The notes: generated by a model from the letters alone, not told the origin. Positions 7,314 to 17,260 are shown, numbered from the stretch's first letter. The stretch is 54,519 nucleotides of DNA from Verrucomicrobiota bacterium (GCA_947471985.1 CANIZL010000039.1:1-54519), one strand, 5' to 3'. Translations and numbers: made by a program.

Positions 7314-7844
7314 TCAGCGGCGGTAGACGCGGGATTTCAGGTTGGCCAATCCCTGCTCGAATTGCCCGCCGACCATGCGATCGCAATTGACGATGACCCC
7401 AAACAGTTTGCCCGCGAAGCCGTTCTTGCCCGACATGGTCCAGGTGACCTGCGTGCCGCCGTTCGCGGCTTGGAAGCTGAAAACGGTCCGATTGTTGGCC
7501 TTCATCGGCCGCGTGAAGAGGAGATCGAGTTTGATCACCTCGTTCGGCCGACTCTCGGTAATCACCATGCTGCCTTCGCCCACCTTGTTGTTGCCGGACC
7601 AGGTGAAGCGCGAGCCGACGCCCGCCGCCGGACCGGTGAAGGTGTTCACGCAATCGGGATCCAATTTCGCCCAGGGCGACCATTCCTGCCATTCGTGAAA
7701 ATCGTTGATCAGCGGGAACGCGTCCGCGGGCGATACCGGAATGATGGCCGACCGGGTGATGGAGAAGTCCGCCGGGCGGGTGGCGACGAACAGTAGGAAA
7801 ATGACCAGGAACGCAGCCAGAGTCAGGAGGATGGGGATCAACAT
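7314..7844 (-). CDS. Membrane-anchored SRPBCC (polyketide cyclase-like) protein
   Basis: 176 residues. An N-terminal membrane helix (about 3-22) is followed by an SRPBCC/START-like ligand-binding domain. The family look is in RSAIIPVSPADAFPLINDFHEWQEWSPWAKLDP, a pattern common to polyketide cyclase-type proteins, with the later blocks TFTGPAAGVGSRFTW and GTQVTWTMSGKNGF. Such proteins bind hydrophobic ligands but few have known activities. It is divergent from the dienelactone hydrolase gene, and the 297 bp between them show no recognisable promoter or RNA element. Confidence 0.85.
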   Translation of the reverse strand: MLIPILLTLAAFLVIFLLFVATRPADFSITRSAIIPVSPADAFPLINDFHEWQEWSPWAKLDPDCVNTFTGPAAGVGSRFTWSGNNKVGEGSMVITESRPNEVIKLDLLFTRPMKANNRTVFSFQAANGGTQVTWTMSGKNGFAGKLFGVIVNCDRMVGGQFEQGLANLKSRVYRR

Positions 7845-8141
7845 GGTGGGTTGTTTTTGGTAATGGGGAGAGGTCGAAATTGGAACGTTGGGTACGGACT
7901 ACGCGTCGAGCGGTGTGAACAAGCCGCCGCCGGCGTGGCGATTCAAGTTCTCGGTTTTCATGCGCTTATTGACAAGGATACGACGAACGGGTGGCGGCGA
8001 TCAGGACAACTCCCGGCGGTAATGGGCCAATTAATTTCGGGGACGGCAAGTCCCGTCGTGCGAGTCCGGGGCGGATCGACCGATCAACGCTCAGGAGAAC
8101 TCCGCTTGCGGCGCACCGGACGGCGCTTTCAGTTCGGTTCG

Positions 8142-8933
8142 ATGACGCTGCGCGAAACCGAAACCGTTGACCTGCCCACGCCGACTGGTCCCATGCGGAC
8201 CTATATTTTCCGACCGGCCGCCCCGGGACGTTATCCGGGGATTTTGCTCTACTCAGAGATCTTTCAAGTAACGGGTCCCATCCGTCGCACGGCGGCGTTG
8301 TTGGCCGGGCACGGATTCGTGGTGGCGGTACCGGAGATCTATCATGAGTTCGAACCCGCAGGCACCGTCCTCGCTTACGATCAAGCGGGAGCGGATCGGG
8401 GGAATGCGCTTAAGACCACGAAGGAACTCGCGTCGTATGACGCCGATGCCCGTGCGGTGTTGGCGTTTCTGAAAGGAGCACCCTATTGCACCGGGCGACT
8501 CGGAACTCTCGGCATCTGCATTGGCGGACATTTGGCCTTTCGCGCGGCCATGAATCCCGAGGTGCTGGCGGCGACCTGTTTTTACGCCACGGACATTCAC
8601 AAACGCGGACTGGGTCGCGGAATGAATGACAATTCGCTGGATCGCATTCCCGAGATTCAGGGGGAGCTGCTGATGATCTGGGGACGACAGGATCCGCACG
8701 TCCCGTTGGAAGGCCGTCTAAAGGTGCACGCGGCATTGGATGCGGCCGGTACCCGTTTCACCTGGCACGAATTCAACGGCGCCCACGCGTTCCTTCGCGA
8801 CGAGGGCCACCGCTACGATCCGGAACTGGCGCTGCAATCTTATGGCCTCGCACTGGCCCTGTTCCGCCGCAAATTGGGCGAGGGCGATTTGCTCGAGTCG
8901 GCGGGAGCGGGTGCCGGCGAAACCCGGCACTGA
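8142..8933 (+). CDS. Dienelactone hydrolase family protein
   Basis: 263 residues from the ATG at 8142; the frame is open upstream to 7851 but that part has no domain character. It is an alpha/beta hydrolase with a cysteine nucleophile: LGICIGGH (Cys126), GRQDPHVP (Asp184) and NGAHAF (His215) form the triad expected for dienelactone hydrolases. Typical members hydrolyse cyclic enol-lactones in chlorocatechol breakdown, but many homologues outside such clusters act on other esters. No aromatic degradation genes are nearby, so the substrate is unknown. There is no signal peptide, so it is cytoplasmic. It converges on the thioredoxin-fold gene; a GGCCGG-TTCT-CCGGCC stem at 8954-8969 lies in the gap. 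Confidence 0.88.
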   Translation: MTLRETETVDLPTPTGPMRTYIFRPAAPGRYPGILLYSEIFQVTGPIRRTAALLAGHGFVVAVPEIYHEFEPAGTVLAYDQAGADRGNALKTTKELASYDADARAVLAFLKGAPYCTGRLGTLGICIGGHLAFRAAMNPEVLAATCFYATDIHKRGLGRGMNDNSLDRIPEIQGELLMIWGRQDPHVPLEGRLKVHAALDAAGTRFTWHEFNGAHAFLRDEGHRYDPELALQSYGLALALFRRKLGEGDLLESAGAGAGETRH

Positions 8934-8969
8934 GGCGGCCTTGAGGTGGCGCTGGCCGGTTCTCCGGCC

Positions 8970-9623
8970 TCAGTTGGCCGGCGGGCCGCCGTGGTGGGCG
9001 CGGTGACTGGCGTAACCGGCGGCATCCTGCAGCATGGCTTCAATGCTGGCCACCAGTGGCTCCGCCGTCCAAATGCCGGAAAATACGGCGCGATCGCCAA
9101 TGCCACTTTCAATGACAAACGTGGGACGCTGCGTGACCTGGAGGGCGTGGAACGTCGCCGTGCTGGCCCGGGCCCGGGCCTCCACGGCCGCGGACTGCGC
9201 GGCCGTCAACAGCTTCCCAACTTCGACACCGGCAGCCGCCGCACCGATTTCCGCGGCGACGTCCCAGCGCCCAACTTTGCGCCCCTCCCGCACGGCCGCT
9301 TCAGCGAGGGCCAGGCGAACCCGGTCGTCGGTGGCCCCGAAATCGCGGGCCGCTTCCGCCACCAGGTTGGGTGCGAGATACTCTTTCAATTCCGGTTCAA
9401 ACCAACCGGAGTTCAGCATGAACGGCGATCGCACCAGCAAGCCGCTGCGGCGGTAAAACCAGTCGCACTGGGCGCGCGAGGTGGGCAGACCGCTCGCGTC
9501 CATGAGGGCCAGTTGCCATTGGAAATCCACCTTCCCGGCATAGCGCCGTTTCAGTTCGGCCCACGCGGGTTCCGCCCAGTAACACCAGGAGGAAACGACT
9601 TCCAAGTAGTAGGTCACTTTCAC
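8970..9623 (-). CDS. DsbA-like thioredoxin-fold oxidoreductase family protein
   Basis: 217 residues, GTG start. The first strand and active-site loop read VTYYLEVVSSWCYWAEPAW, the DsbA/FrnE (HCCA isomerase-like) pattern, but the usual CxxC is replaced by a single Cys followed by YWA. Near the C-terminus TQRPTFVIESG supplies the conserved cis-proline loop, and an all-helical insertion lies between. Proteins of this subgroup are cytoplasmic and often lack redox cysteines, acting on glutathione or small molecules instead. There is no signal peptide. Its context gives no function. Confidence 0.8.
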   Translation of the reverse strand: MKVTYYLEVVSSWCYWAEPAWAELKRRYAGKVDFQWQLALMDASGLPTSRAQCDWFYRRSGLLVRSPFMLNSGWFEPELKEYLAPNLVAEAARDFGATDDRVRLALAEAAVREGRKVGRWDVAAEIGAAAAGVEVGKLLTAAQSAAVEARARASTATFHALQVTQRPTFVIESGIGDRAVFSGIWTAEPLVASIEAMLQDAAGYASHRAHHGGPPAN

Positions 9624-9844
9624 CGGCAGGAGTCTGGAAGCGGTCCGTGGGGTAAGGCAATGGGCGGATATTGGCCTGCCGGAAACCGAGAATGTCCGGC
9701 GGTGACCCAGGGCTCCAGCGGTGACGGGGCGGTCACCACGGAAAGGCTCGCTCGTTTTTGTAGCAAATGATCGAGACGACCCTTGCCCCCTGACGAATTC
9801 TTCGTTCCCTCAGTTTACTGCGCCAAAGCCTACGGCTTTCCGGA

Positions 9845-12800
9845 TCAGCGGAGTTGCGCGAGGAACTCCACCAGATCCCGCAATTCCAGCCGACTGAGAA
9901 TCTCGCCGAAGCCTTCGGGCATGGCACTCTTGCCGCCGGGCGGCGGGACATAGCCGGGGGCGAAATGTTGATTGGGCTGCACGATGCTTTCCATCAGGTA
10001 CCGGCGATCCCGCAGTTTCCCAATCCCGTTGAGCTTCGGGCCCACCGTTCCGCCGGCCGCTCCGGCGAGATGGCAACGGAGGCACTGCGCCGCGGGATGA
10101 TTGAAGAAGATGGCCTGGCCCCGTTCCGCGGAGCCGCCCAGCAAGGTATCGGCAAAACGGGCCAACGGGTCCTGCGCCGAACGGGTGGCCTCGAACGCCT
10201 GCAATTCTTCGGCGAACGCCGGCACCTGACGCGCGCGGTGTTCCGCCGCCTGGAGCACGTCGAGTCGCAGGGCAGGGGGCAGGGAGCCTTCGCGCAGTTG
10301 TTTCAGGGCCGCCAGGAGCCGGGTATCGGCGGCGGGAGTCCCAAGTTTACCGAGGGCGGCGAAGGCGGCTTGAGCGGTGACCCGATCCTGGGTCATCGCC
10401 GAGGGCGTTACGAGTCCACTCAGCAATTTCAAGGCGTCGTCACCGCTCAGACGATCCAGATGCGGTACGGCGCTGCTGCGCAGCACCGAGTTGGTGGCGG
10501 CGAGGGCGAGGCGCACGGCGTCGCCGGTCTGGGCCGCGTTGAGGATCGCCAGGGCCGGGAGAATCGCGGCCCGGACCGCCACCGCCGTGCCGGGGGCCTG
10601 AAAAAGATCGAACAACGGCGACGAGGCTTCGCGAGCCCGCAACCGCACCGTGGCGCCCACAACGGCCAATTGAATGACGGGATCCCCGGTGGCGACGTAC
10701 TCGCCCGCCTTACTCAAAAAGGCTTTGCGGGCGCTGTTGTCTTTGCGGTGAACCGCCATGCCCTCGGTGAACGGCGTCATACGCCCCAAGTCCGCGGGCA
10801 GGGTGAGCGGGCCATCGAAGCGCGACACGGGCCCGGGCGGAGTGGCGGCCTTCAACGCCGCGGCCAGGGCGGGATTGGCGGGCTTCTCCGTGGTTGCTTC
10901 CCCGTCTTCGGGTTCGGCATTGCGTTGCGCCACCATGGGGCGCCACAAGCCATTGACCCGATCCAGGGGACCGGGCTCACTCCATTCGCCCAACGCTCGA
11001 ATGGCCTGGGCGCGAGCCACATTGGGGACATCCGCGCGGGCGGCGAAATTGGCGAGCATGGTGGCGTGCCGGCCGGACCCGAGCCGGAGGCAGGCGTCGA
11101 TCACCCGGGAGTGCAGATTCGTGGGGCAATCCACCCGCGTCAGCATTTGGGCGAGGGCAGTGAAGCCGCTGCTGATCGGTACTTCATGGATGGCGCGTCC
11201 CGCTTCGCTGACCAGGCGAGGGGCGGGATCGGAGAGGAAGCTGGTGATCCCCGGGCGGGCCTGACGCCGCAGAGCGAGCAGCGCGGCCAGTCGGGTTTCC
11301 ACGGAAGCACCGGCGACAAAACGCCGCGCAAACTCCCCGCTGGGAATCGTGGTCAAAAATTGGGCGGCCGCGTCCAACAGAAAGGGATCGCTCATCCCGG
11401 CTTCCAGGGTGCGGGCCAGTTCCGCGATGGGTTGATGACCTTCCACCGATCCGTTTCCGCCGTTCTTCTCGGAATGCATCCGCACGTTGGCGCGGGAGTA
11501 TCCGGGAAGGCGAAAACGCCGGGTGAAGGCTTGCAGTGTCAGCAGGCGCACGCGGAGGGAGGTGTCCTCCAGCAGCGGCGTCGCGGTGCGCTCGGCATTT
11601 ACCAGTCGACCGTCGCCCAGCACGGTCAGCGTGGCTTGGCCGCGGATCTCCGGGTTGGGGTCGGTGAAAAGTTTTTGCAGGGTGGCCAATTCGGCCGCCC
11701 CGGTGGTGGTCGGAACATGGCGCACGATTTGGCCAATACCCCACAGTGCGTGCAGGCGTGCGGGCGCTTCACCGGGGGCCAGTGCGCGGGCGACCAAAGC
11801 GGCCAGCGCATTGGTACCGCGGCCGGCGAGTTCCCACTGGGCTTCCAGGCGCACCCGACGATCCGCGTGGCCCAGCAGTCCGACCAGTTCCGGGAGCGGT
11901 CGCGCTTTCATGCCGGTGCCCAGCAGGGTGCGGACTTCCGCCACCACCGGGTCGTTGGTCCGGGCCGGATCCGTGATCCGATAGATGCGTCCCTTGTCCG
12001 GCATTTCCCAGCCGCTGACCCAATCCAGGGCGTAGGCCGCGCCGTCGGGGGCGAAGTCCACGTCCGTGGCCCAACAATTCCAGAGCACGTGCTCCTTTTG
12101 ATCCACCACGTAACTCGCGCCGGACGGTCGCACCGAAAACGACAGGATTCCCGCCGGAAAATCGCAATGCAGGAAGCGACCGGCAAAGCGCTCACCAAAG
12201 CCGGTTCCCGGATAGTAGGCCAAACCACTTGGGCCCTGACTCACCGTGCCCGCCAGCGGCAGAATGCCCTCCTGACCGCCCCGCCAAAGTTCCTCCTGCA
12301 CCCAGGGTCCAAAGCCCTCCATGTGCTGGTAACTGCAGCGCCAGCCGTAGTCCGCGCCTTCCACCAAGTGCAGCACCCGGCACGGATCCGCTCCGGCGGT
12401 GTCGTTATCGACCGTCCACAAGTTGCCCAGGTCATCGAAGGCCAGTTCCTGAGGATTGCGCAGACCATGACAGAACAATTCCAACCCCGTCCCATCGGGT
12501 TCGCAGCGCAATACTCCGCCGGTGTCGCGGAGCGTCCAGGCCAGGTGCGCCGACACCGGGGCGAAGTTGGTCAGGGTGGTTACATCCAGGCCCCGATCGC
12601 CAAAGGACAGGTAGATACGCCCGTCCGGGCCCTTGATCAGGCCGTGGAGGTCATGGCCGGTCACGCCGATGTGGACGCCAAAACCGTGGGCCACCCGCGT
12701 GCGGGGCCGCGACGGTCCGGCGGTGGGTTCGGCGTCCATGCGCCACAAACTCGGCATATTGGCGAACCACACGTGGCCTTCCCGCGCGAGCACGCCGGCG

Positions 12801-13327
12801 GCGGTGCCGTCGATCGGAGTGTTGAAGCCCGTGGCGAAGAGGTCGCTGAAGTCGGCGTGACCGGAGCCGCGGCGATCTTCCAAAATCCGCACGGCCTCGC
12901 TGTTGCGGGTCAGCAGGTCCGGTTGCAGCGCGGTGAATTGTTCCACCAGAAATTCCAATCGATCCTGCGGGGACCGGAAGGCGAGGTCGTTCAGCAGCCA
13001 GTTGGTGCGCTGGGTGATGTCGAAGATGCTGTCCTTGTAGCGATGCGTCTCGGCGACGAAGCAGCGCCCTTGGAGATCGAAGCTGAAGGCCACGCCGTTC
13101 TGCACCTGCGGCTCGCTGGCCCAAACGCTGAGCTGCAAGCCCGGCGCCAGTTGGAATCCCCGGGCGTGTTCCTCGGGGCTGATCGGCGTCGGCGCCGCGG
13201 GTTCGGCGGCGAAGGTTCGGCCCACGAGCAGCAGGAGCCCGAGCACTGGCCACCGCAAGAGTGTCCCAAGGACGACGGGGTAACGAAGTGTCCCCGCCTG
13301 AAGCCAGGGCCACCGACGATTATGCAT
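9845..13327 (-). CDS. PVC-type dehydrogenase/cytochrome c protein 1
   Basis: A 1160-residue exported protein, started at the ATG at 13327 where a signal peptide begins. Order of parts: signal peptide; beta-propeller dehydrogenase of the soluble glucose dehydrogenase type (about residues 50-460, starting LAPGLQLSVWASEPQVQNG and containing HGLRNPQELAFDDLGNLW); a long helical HEAT-like region (about 470-1050); and a C-terminal cytochrome domain with CLRCH haem attachment, VGPKLNGIG and a late Met (SAMPEGFG) as likely axial ligand. This is a well-known architecture of Planctomycetes and Verrucomicrobia, thought to oxidise sugars in the periplasm, but substrates are unproven. The protein at 42.7-46.0 kb has the same layout. 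A small AAAGCC-TAC-GGCTTT hairpin follows the stop. Confidence 0.9.
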   Translation of the reverse strand: MHNRRWPWLQAGTLRYPVVLGTLLRWPVLGLLLLVGRTFAAEPAAPTPISPEEHARGFQLAPGLQLSVWASEPQVQNGVAFSFDLQGRCFVAETHRYKDSIFDITQRTNWLLNDLAFRSPQDRLEFLVEQFTALQPDLLTRNSEAVRILEDRRGSGHADFSDLFATGFNTPIDGTAAGVLAREGHVWFANMPSLWRMDAEPTAGPSRPRTRVAHGFGVHIGVTGHDLHGLIKGPDGRIYLSFGDRGLDVTTLTNFAPVSAHLAWTLRDTGGVLRCEPDGTGLELFCHGLRNPQELAFDDLGNLWTVDNDTAGADPCRVLHLVEGADYGWRCSYQHMEGFGPWVQEELWRGGQEGILPLAGTVSQGPSGLAYYPGTGFGERFAGRFLHCDFPAGILSFSVRPSGASYVVDQKEHVLWNCWATDVDFAPDGAAYALDWVSGWEMPDKGRIYRITDPARTNDPVVAEVRTLLGTGMKARPLPELVGLLGHADRRVRLEAQWELAGRGTNALAALVARALAPGEAPARLHALWGIGQIVRHVPTTTGAAELATLQKLFTDPNPEIRGQATLTVLGDGRLVNAERTATPLLEDTSLRVRLLTLQAFTRRFRLPGYSRANVRMHSEKNGGNGSVEGHQPIAELARTLEAGMSDPFLLDAAAQFLTTIPSGEFARRFVAGASVETRLAALLALRRQARPGITSFLSDPAPRLVSEAGRAIHEVPISSGFTALAQMLTRVDCPTNLHSRVIDACLRLGSGRHATMLANFAARADVPNVARAQAIRALGEWSEPGPLDRVNGLWRPMVAQRNAEPEDGEATTEKPANPALAAALKAATPPGPVSRFDGPLTLPADLGRMTPFTEGMAVHRKDNSARKAFLSKAGEYVATGDPVIQLAVVGATVRLRAREASSPLFDLFQAPGTAVAVRAAILPALAILNAAQTGDAVRLALAATNSVLRSSAVPHLDRLSGDDALKLLSGLVTPSAMTQDRVTAQAAFAALGKLGTPAADTRLLAALKQLREGSLPPALRLDVLQAAEHRARQVPAFAEELQAFEATRSAQDPLARFADTLLGGSAERGQAIFFNHPAAQCLRCHLAGAAGGTVGPKLNGIGKLRDRRYLMESIVQPNQHFAPGYVPPPGGKSAMPEGFGEILSRLELRDLVEFLAQLR

Positions 13328-13465
13328 GACCGGGACAGAATCTGCTGGGCGAGCCCGGCGCAAGTTTGGCCCGGCGATCTCTCGTGGGCGCTTGGGTCCC
13401 GGCCGTGTGGGCGATGACTCCGCCGGCGGCCGGCGGACCCGGGACCCGGCAGATCGACTCAGACG

Positions 13466-14443
13466 TTACAAGCCCGACGCATCCTTGGCCCGCTTCAACG
13501 TTTTGGCGGCCACGGCCCGGGCCCGCTCTGCACCGGAACGGAGCACCGCTTCCACGTGATCCAGATTGCCCGCCAACTCGGCGCGGCGGGCGCGGAAGGG
13601 GGCGAAGTAATTCCAATAGTTCTCAAACAGCGTCTTCTTCAGATCGCCATAGCCGAAACCACCCTCGCGAAGACGCGCTTCAGTGGCGGCCGTCACCTCG
13701 GGCGTGGCCACCAGCTTGAGCAGTTGAATGGCGAGATTCTTGTCGGCATCCGGCTTGGGTTCCGCCGGGGTGCGACTGTCCATGACGATGGACATGACCA
13801 GTTTACGCAGGGCCTTTTCCTCGCCGTACAGGGGCAGGGTGTTGCCGTAAGCCTTGCCCATTTTCTGGCCGTCGGTACCGGGGACCAGAGCCACGTCGTC
13901 GCGAATGCGCGGTTCCGGGATCACAAAGGTTTCGCCGTAGATGTGGTTGAATTTATGGGCAATATCCCGGGTGACTTCGAGATGCTGCTTCTGATCGCGG
14001 CCGACCGGCACGACATTCGCGTCGTACATCAGGATGTCGGCGGCCATCAACACGGGATAGGCGAACAGTCCGTGGTTCACGGCGCCCAGATCATCGGGGC
14101 TCAGGCGCGCGGCCTTGTCTTTGTAGCTGTGGCAGCGATCCAACAGGCCCATGGGCGTAACCGTGCTGAGGATCCAGGCCAGTTCGGTGACTTCCGGTGT
14201 ATCGGATTGCCGCCAGAAAATCGCCCGTTGGGAATCCAGTCCCGCCGCGAGCCAATCCAGCGCCACGTCCAGCGTGTACTGCCGACGCGCCCGGGCGTCG
14301 GTGAGCGACGTCATGGAGTGGTAATTGGCGATGAAATAAAACGCCTCACCCTGCTCCTGGAGTTGAATCGCCGGGAGCATGGCGCCGAAATAATTGCCCA
14401 GGTGCAGTGCGCCACTGGGTTGGATACCCGTCAAAATCCGCAT
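13466..14443 (-). CDS. trpS: Tryptophan--tRNA ligase
   Basis: 325 residues, the usual bacterial TrpS length. It charges tRNA-Trp with tryptophan in the cytoplasm. The class I signatures are present: TGIQPSGALHLGNYFG holds the HIGH-type motif (HLGN, residues 14-17), and DGQKMGKAYGN (about 194-198) is the KMSKS-type loop with KMGKA. GRDQKQHLEVTRDIA, which recognises substrate, is also intact. It is a single-copy housekeeping gene here, in the same direction as the PVC dehydrogenase and the MBL hydrolase but separated by more than 100 bp on each side, so probably transcribed alone. No T-box or trp leader is visible upstream. Confidence 0.97.
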   Translation of the reverse strand: MRILTGIQPSGALHLGNYFGAMLPAIQLQEQGEAFYFIANYHSMTSLTDARARRQYTLDVALDWLAAGLDSQRAIFWRQSDTPEVTELAWILSTVTPMGLLDRCHSYKDKAARLSPDDLGAVNHGLFAYPVLMAADILMYDANVVPVGRDQKQHLEVTRDIAHKFNHIYGETFVIPEPRIRDDVALVPGTDGQKMGKAYGNTLPLYGEEKALRKLVMSIVMDSRTPAEPKPDADKNLAIQLLKLVATPEVTAATEARLREGGFGYGDLKKTLFENYWNYFAPFRARRAELAGNLDHVEAVLRSGAERARAVAAKTLKRAKDASGL

Positions 14444-14588
14444 GGGCGCCGACGCTAGCAGGTGACACCCGGAAGGGAAACGAGAGGATTCGCGCGGGGA
14501 GAAGTCACTGAGGTATTCCGCCCGCCACCGCTACAAAGTCAGGACCGACGCCTCTCCGGCCACCCGAGGGTCAGTCTGCGGCCGACGC

Positions 14589-15629
14589 TTAGGGCCGGGC
14601 TGAAGTGCGGGTCCAAACCACCTCGCGGTCGTCGCCGGGTACGTAGCGCTGCGGCTTGGTGCCGGCGGGCGCTTGCGCGGATTCAAACGGTTTTCCGCCC
14701 ATTTCCACATACACCTTCTCCACTTGGCTGGCGAACATGTTGCCCACGTAGTGGCCGATTTGCGGCTGCTCACGCAGGGTGGCCCGCAGGGTTTCCACGG
14801 ACGCTTTCACTTCGGCGGCGGATTTCCGGGCGTCGACGAGTTGCTTCACCTCGTTCCGCAGGGATTTGAGGTAAGCGATCTGCTGGTCGAGTACTTCCGG
14901 TCCGCCCATCCGGCCATGGCCGGGGCACACGACTTTCGGTTTCAATGCCCGGGCGTTCTCGAGCGTGGTGAGCCAATCCCCGGTATGCCCGTCCCCCATG
15001 TAATTGTAGGGGCCATTCACACAGGCGTCGCCGGTGAACAGAATGCGTTCCTCCGGCAGCCACGCAAAGCCGTCGCCGCGGGTGTGGGCCACCCCGAAGT
15101 GGCGCAGCTCCACGCGATGATGCGGATCAGTGAAGACCATTTCGCGGGAGAAGAGCAGACCGGGTGGACGGAGACGGGACTGCGCGACGTCGGGGCGTTG
15201 TTGGGCCACGCCCTCCCAACTGCCGGGCTTGGTGCCAAAAAAGCCGGTTTCGACGCGCTTCATTTCGGCCAGGACGCCTTCGTGGGCCACGATCACAGCG
15301 CCCTGTTCCTGCCAGTACTGATTGGCGTAGGCGTGATCCCCGTGATGGTGGGTGTCGACGACAAACCGGATCGGCTTCTCGGTCTGGGCCCGAATCTTGG
15401 GCAGCACCACCTGCGCGCCACTGGGGAAGTTGGCGTCCACCACGAGTACGAAGTCGTCGAAAAGAATCCACCCATTATTGCAGTGGCCCTTCCGGCCGAT
15501 ATCGCCCTCATGGAACCAAACGCCGGGTGCGATTTCCTCCGCCTGATTGACATCGGCCAACGCAGCTTGAGGCGTGCAAAACAAGGCGGCAGCGACAACG
15601 GCGAGCCCCTTATATCGGGAGAAATTCAT
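14589..15629 (-). CDS. Exported MBL-fold metallo-hydrolase
   Basis: 346 residues from the ATG at 15629 (MNFSRYKGL), which opens a signal peptide; the frame runs 34 codons further but that part is not conserved in character. The metallo-beta-lactamase fold is shown by VDTHHHGDHAYANQ (HxHxDH metal site), GVAHTRGDG (third His), FTGDACVNG (bridging Asp) and CPGHGRMGG (last His). Members with a signal peptide and this pattern include subclass B3-like and quinoprotein-relay-type hydrolases; a specific substrate cannot be assigned. The C-terminal 80 residues are helical. There is no co-transcribed partner. Confidence 0.87.
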   Translation of the reverse strand: MNFSRYKGLAVVAAALFCTPQAALADVNQAEEIAPGVWFHEGDIGRKGHCNNGWILFDDFVLVVDANFPSGAQVVLPKIRAQTEKPIRFVVDTHHHGDHAYANQYWQEQGAVIVAHEGVLAEMKRVETGFFGTKPGSWEGVAQQRPDVAQSRLRPPGLLFSREMVFTDPHHRVELRHFGVAHTRGDGFAWLPEERILFTGDACVNGPYNYMGDGHTGDWLTTLENARALKPKVVCPGHGRMGGPEVLDQQIAYLKSLRNEVKQLVDARKSAAEVKASVETLRATLREQPQIGHYVGNMFASQVEKVYVEMGGKPFESAQAPAGTKPQRYVPGDDREVVWTRTSARP

Positions 15630-15824
15630 CGGCCTATCCGACCCTACGTTCCGGAGTGCCGCAAGTGAAAACACCTCGGGCGAGAGGTCTTGTGTCGTGG
15701 GGATCAGACCGCGAGTGGAAGCGCTTTGCACGGAGGAGCGGTGCCGACGTGCTTACGGCCATCGCCAATCCAGTCGTGGAGATGCAGGTGAAGATCGTGG
15801 TGTTCGAAAAGGTGATGAGTGGCG

Positions 15825-16940
15825 CTACCAGCTGGAGCTCGCGCCGCCGCCACCGCTGCGGCCGCCGCCGGAACTGGACGAGGAAGACGACGACGAGGAT
15901 CCGCTCGAGGAACGACTGCGGCTTTGTTGCGCCCGGTACTCGTTGCTGTTGAACCAAGCGGGCGTGTGCGTGAAGACTCCGGGTCGGGTTTCCTTCATGT
16001 ACCCCTTCGCCACCATGGCGGCGTTGGCCTTGCGGACCTTCGCGATGAACGCCCGGTAGGCGTCGGGGCTGCGATAGCGGCCGGTCACGGTCCGGAAATA
16101 GGCAAACGCGATCAAGAGCATCACGGCGGGCAGCGCCAGGGCGAGCCAGAACAGGAAACCTCCGCCGATGAAAATAAAAGCGCCGGGATTCAGCGAGAGG
16201 AAAAGCCGCAAACCAATCGCCCCCAGTGGACTGACCAATTTTGGGCCACTGCCGTTAAGATAAGTGTCCTCGGCAAAACGGTATTCCGGCATGCCGGCCT
16301 CGAGTCCGCGGGCGAGGGATCGGGCCCTTAGTTTCGCGATCGGTCCGCAGAGCCACAGCACCAGAAGGTAGACGCTCAGGACGACGAGTCCGCGGCGCGG
16401 GAAAAGTACGCCCGATGAAGTCCAGCTGGGCATGACCTTCGCAGGGATGTAGGCCTCGGCATCGGGGCTCTTCATATGCACGGCCGCGAGGTAGTTGAAG
16501 GCATCGATGATGGCCTTCTTGGTCTCACCCTGGCGCAGGAGGGGCCGCATGACGTCGTCGAGCGCGCGTTTGGCGATGAGGTCGGGAATATCGCCTTCGA
16601 GACCGTAGCCAACCTCGAAACGCGAGCGCCGATCCTTCAGGGCCAGCACGAGCAGGAGACCGTTGTCCTTGCCCTTTTCGCCCAGGACCCAGGTGTTGAA
16701 GGCCTGCGTGGCGACGCCCTCGATGCTTTCGCCATTGAGGGTATCGAGGATGTACACCGCGCCCCAGATACCCGCTTCGGTGCGGATTTTTTCAATCGCC
16801 GCGTTGATCTCGCGCACTTCGGCGTCCGGCAGTTGATCCGCGGTTTGGACGACGTTCGGGGTGAACGCCGGCACCTCGATGGCGCGGGCGCGGCCGAACG
16901 TGAGGAAGACGACCGAAAGTAAGAGAAGGAGTCTGTTCAT
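15825..16940 (-). CDS. TPM-domain membrane protein
   Basis: 371 residues from the ATG at 16940. Signal peptide, then a TPM domain (about 30-170) with QTADQLPDAEVREINAAIE, GLLLVLALKDRRSRFEVGYGLEG and DIPDLIAKRALDDVMRPLL. Membrane segments follow (one around LVVLSVYLLVLWLC, two more in the FIFIGGGFLFWLALALPAVMLL area), and the tail is a Ser run ending GGGRSGGGGASSSW. That Gly/Ser tail is typical of TPM_phosphatase proteins. In the family it is linked to membrane protein quality control and photosystem repair, but the enzymatic role in bacteria is not settled. It appears to be a single gene. Confidence 0.88.
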   Translation of the reverse strand: MNRLLLLLSVVFLTFGRARAIEVPAFTPNVVQTADQLPDAEVREINAAIEKIRTEAGIWGAVYILDTLNGESIEGVATQAFNTWVLGEKGKDNGLLLVLALKDRRSRFEVGYGLEGDIPDLIAKRALDDVMRPLLRQGETKKAIIDAFNYLAAVHMKSPDAEAYIPAKVMPSWTSSGVLFPRRGLVVLSVYLLVLWLCGPIAKLRARSLARGLEAGMPEYRFAEDTYLNGSGPKLVSPLGAIGLRLFLSLNPGAFIFIGGGFLFWLALALPAVMLLIAFAYFRTVTGRYRSPDAYRAFIAKVRKANAAMVAKGYMKETRPGVFTHTPAWFNSNEYRAQQSRSRSSSGSSSSSSSSSSGGGRSGGGGASSSW

Positions 16941-17260
16941 AGTTCTCAATTTGAAACCATCCCCAACCACCCGGATGCCGAAGCTAATTCACGCTCCGGT
17001 TTCCTATCAACAATTCAAGACCGCGACCGCTTTCCAAGATTCCTCATCCGGCAGATCACCATGTCGCCGCCGGTGTCGGTTTCGATCCGTTTCCTGGCGA
17101 ACTTCATACGGGGAGCCTCGCGACTCGGAGCTTCAAGGCCAGAGATCCCGACTCCACCTTTGGTCGGAGCCTCCCGCTGGGCTTGCTGCAATGACCTGCG
17201 GCATCGGCGCGTCACCGGCTCTCGATCGAGCGGCTTTGCTGCGTAGGGTTCCGGCCGGCA
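16941..17260. other. 320-bp interval, nothing recognised
   Basis: Between the TPM gene start and the DUF1801 pseudogene I see no convincing gene, RNA or repeat. A 30-codon minus-strand frame (near 17018-17110) follows a GAGG but has no recognisable content. Promoters for both flanking genes must lie here but none stands out. Confidence 0.4.

Noticed and set aside
9854-13417. Long plus-strand frame of 1187 codons
   Set aside because: Antisense of the PVC dehydrogenase gene. Its codon third-position pattern and lack of any domain show it is a shadow frame; the minus-strand protein has full-length family features.
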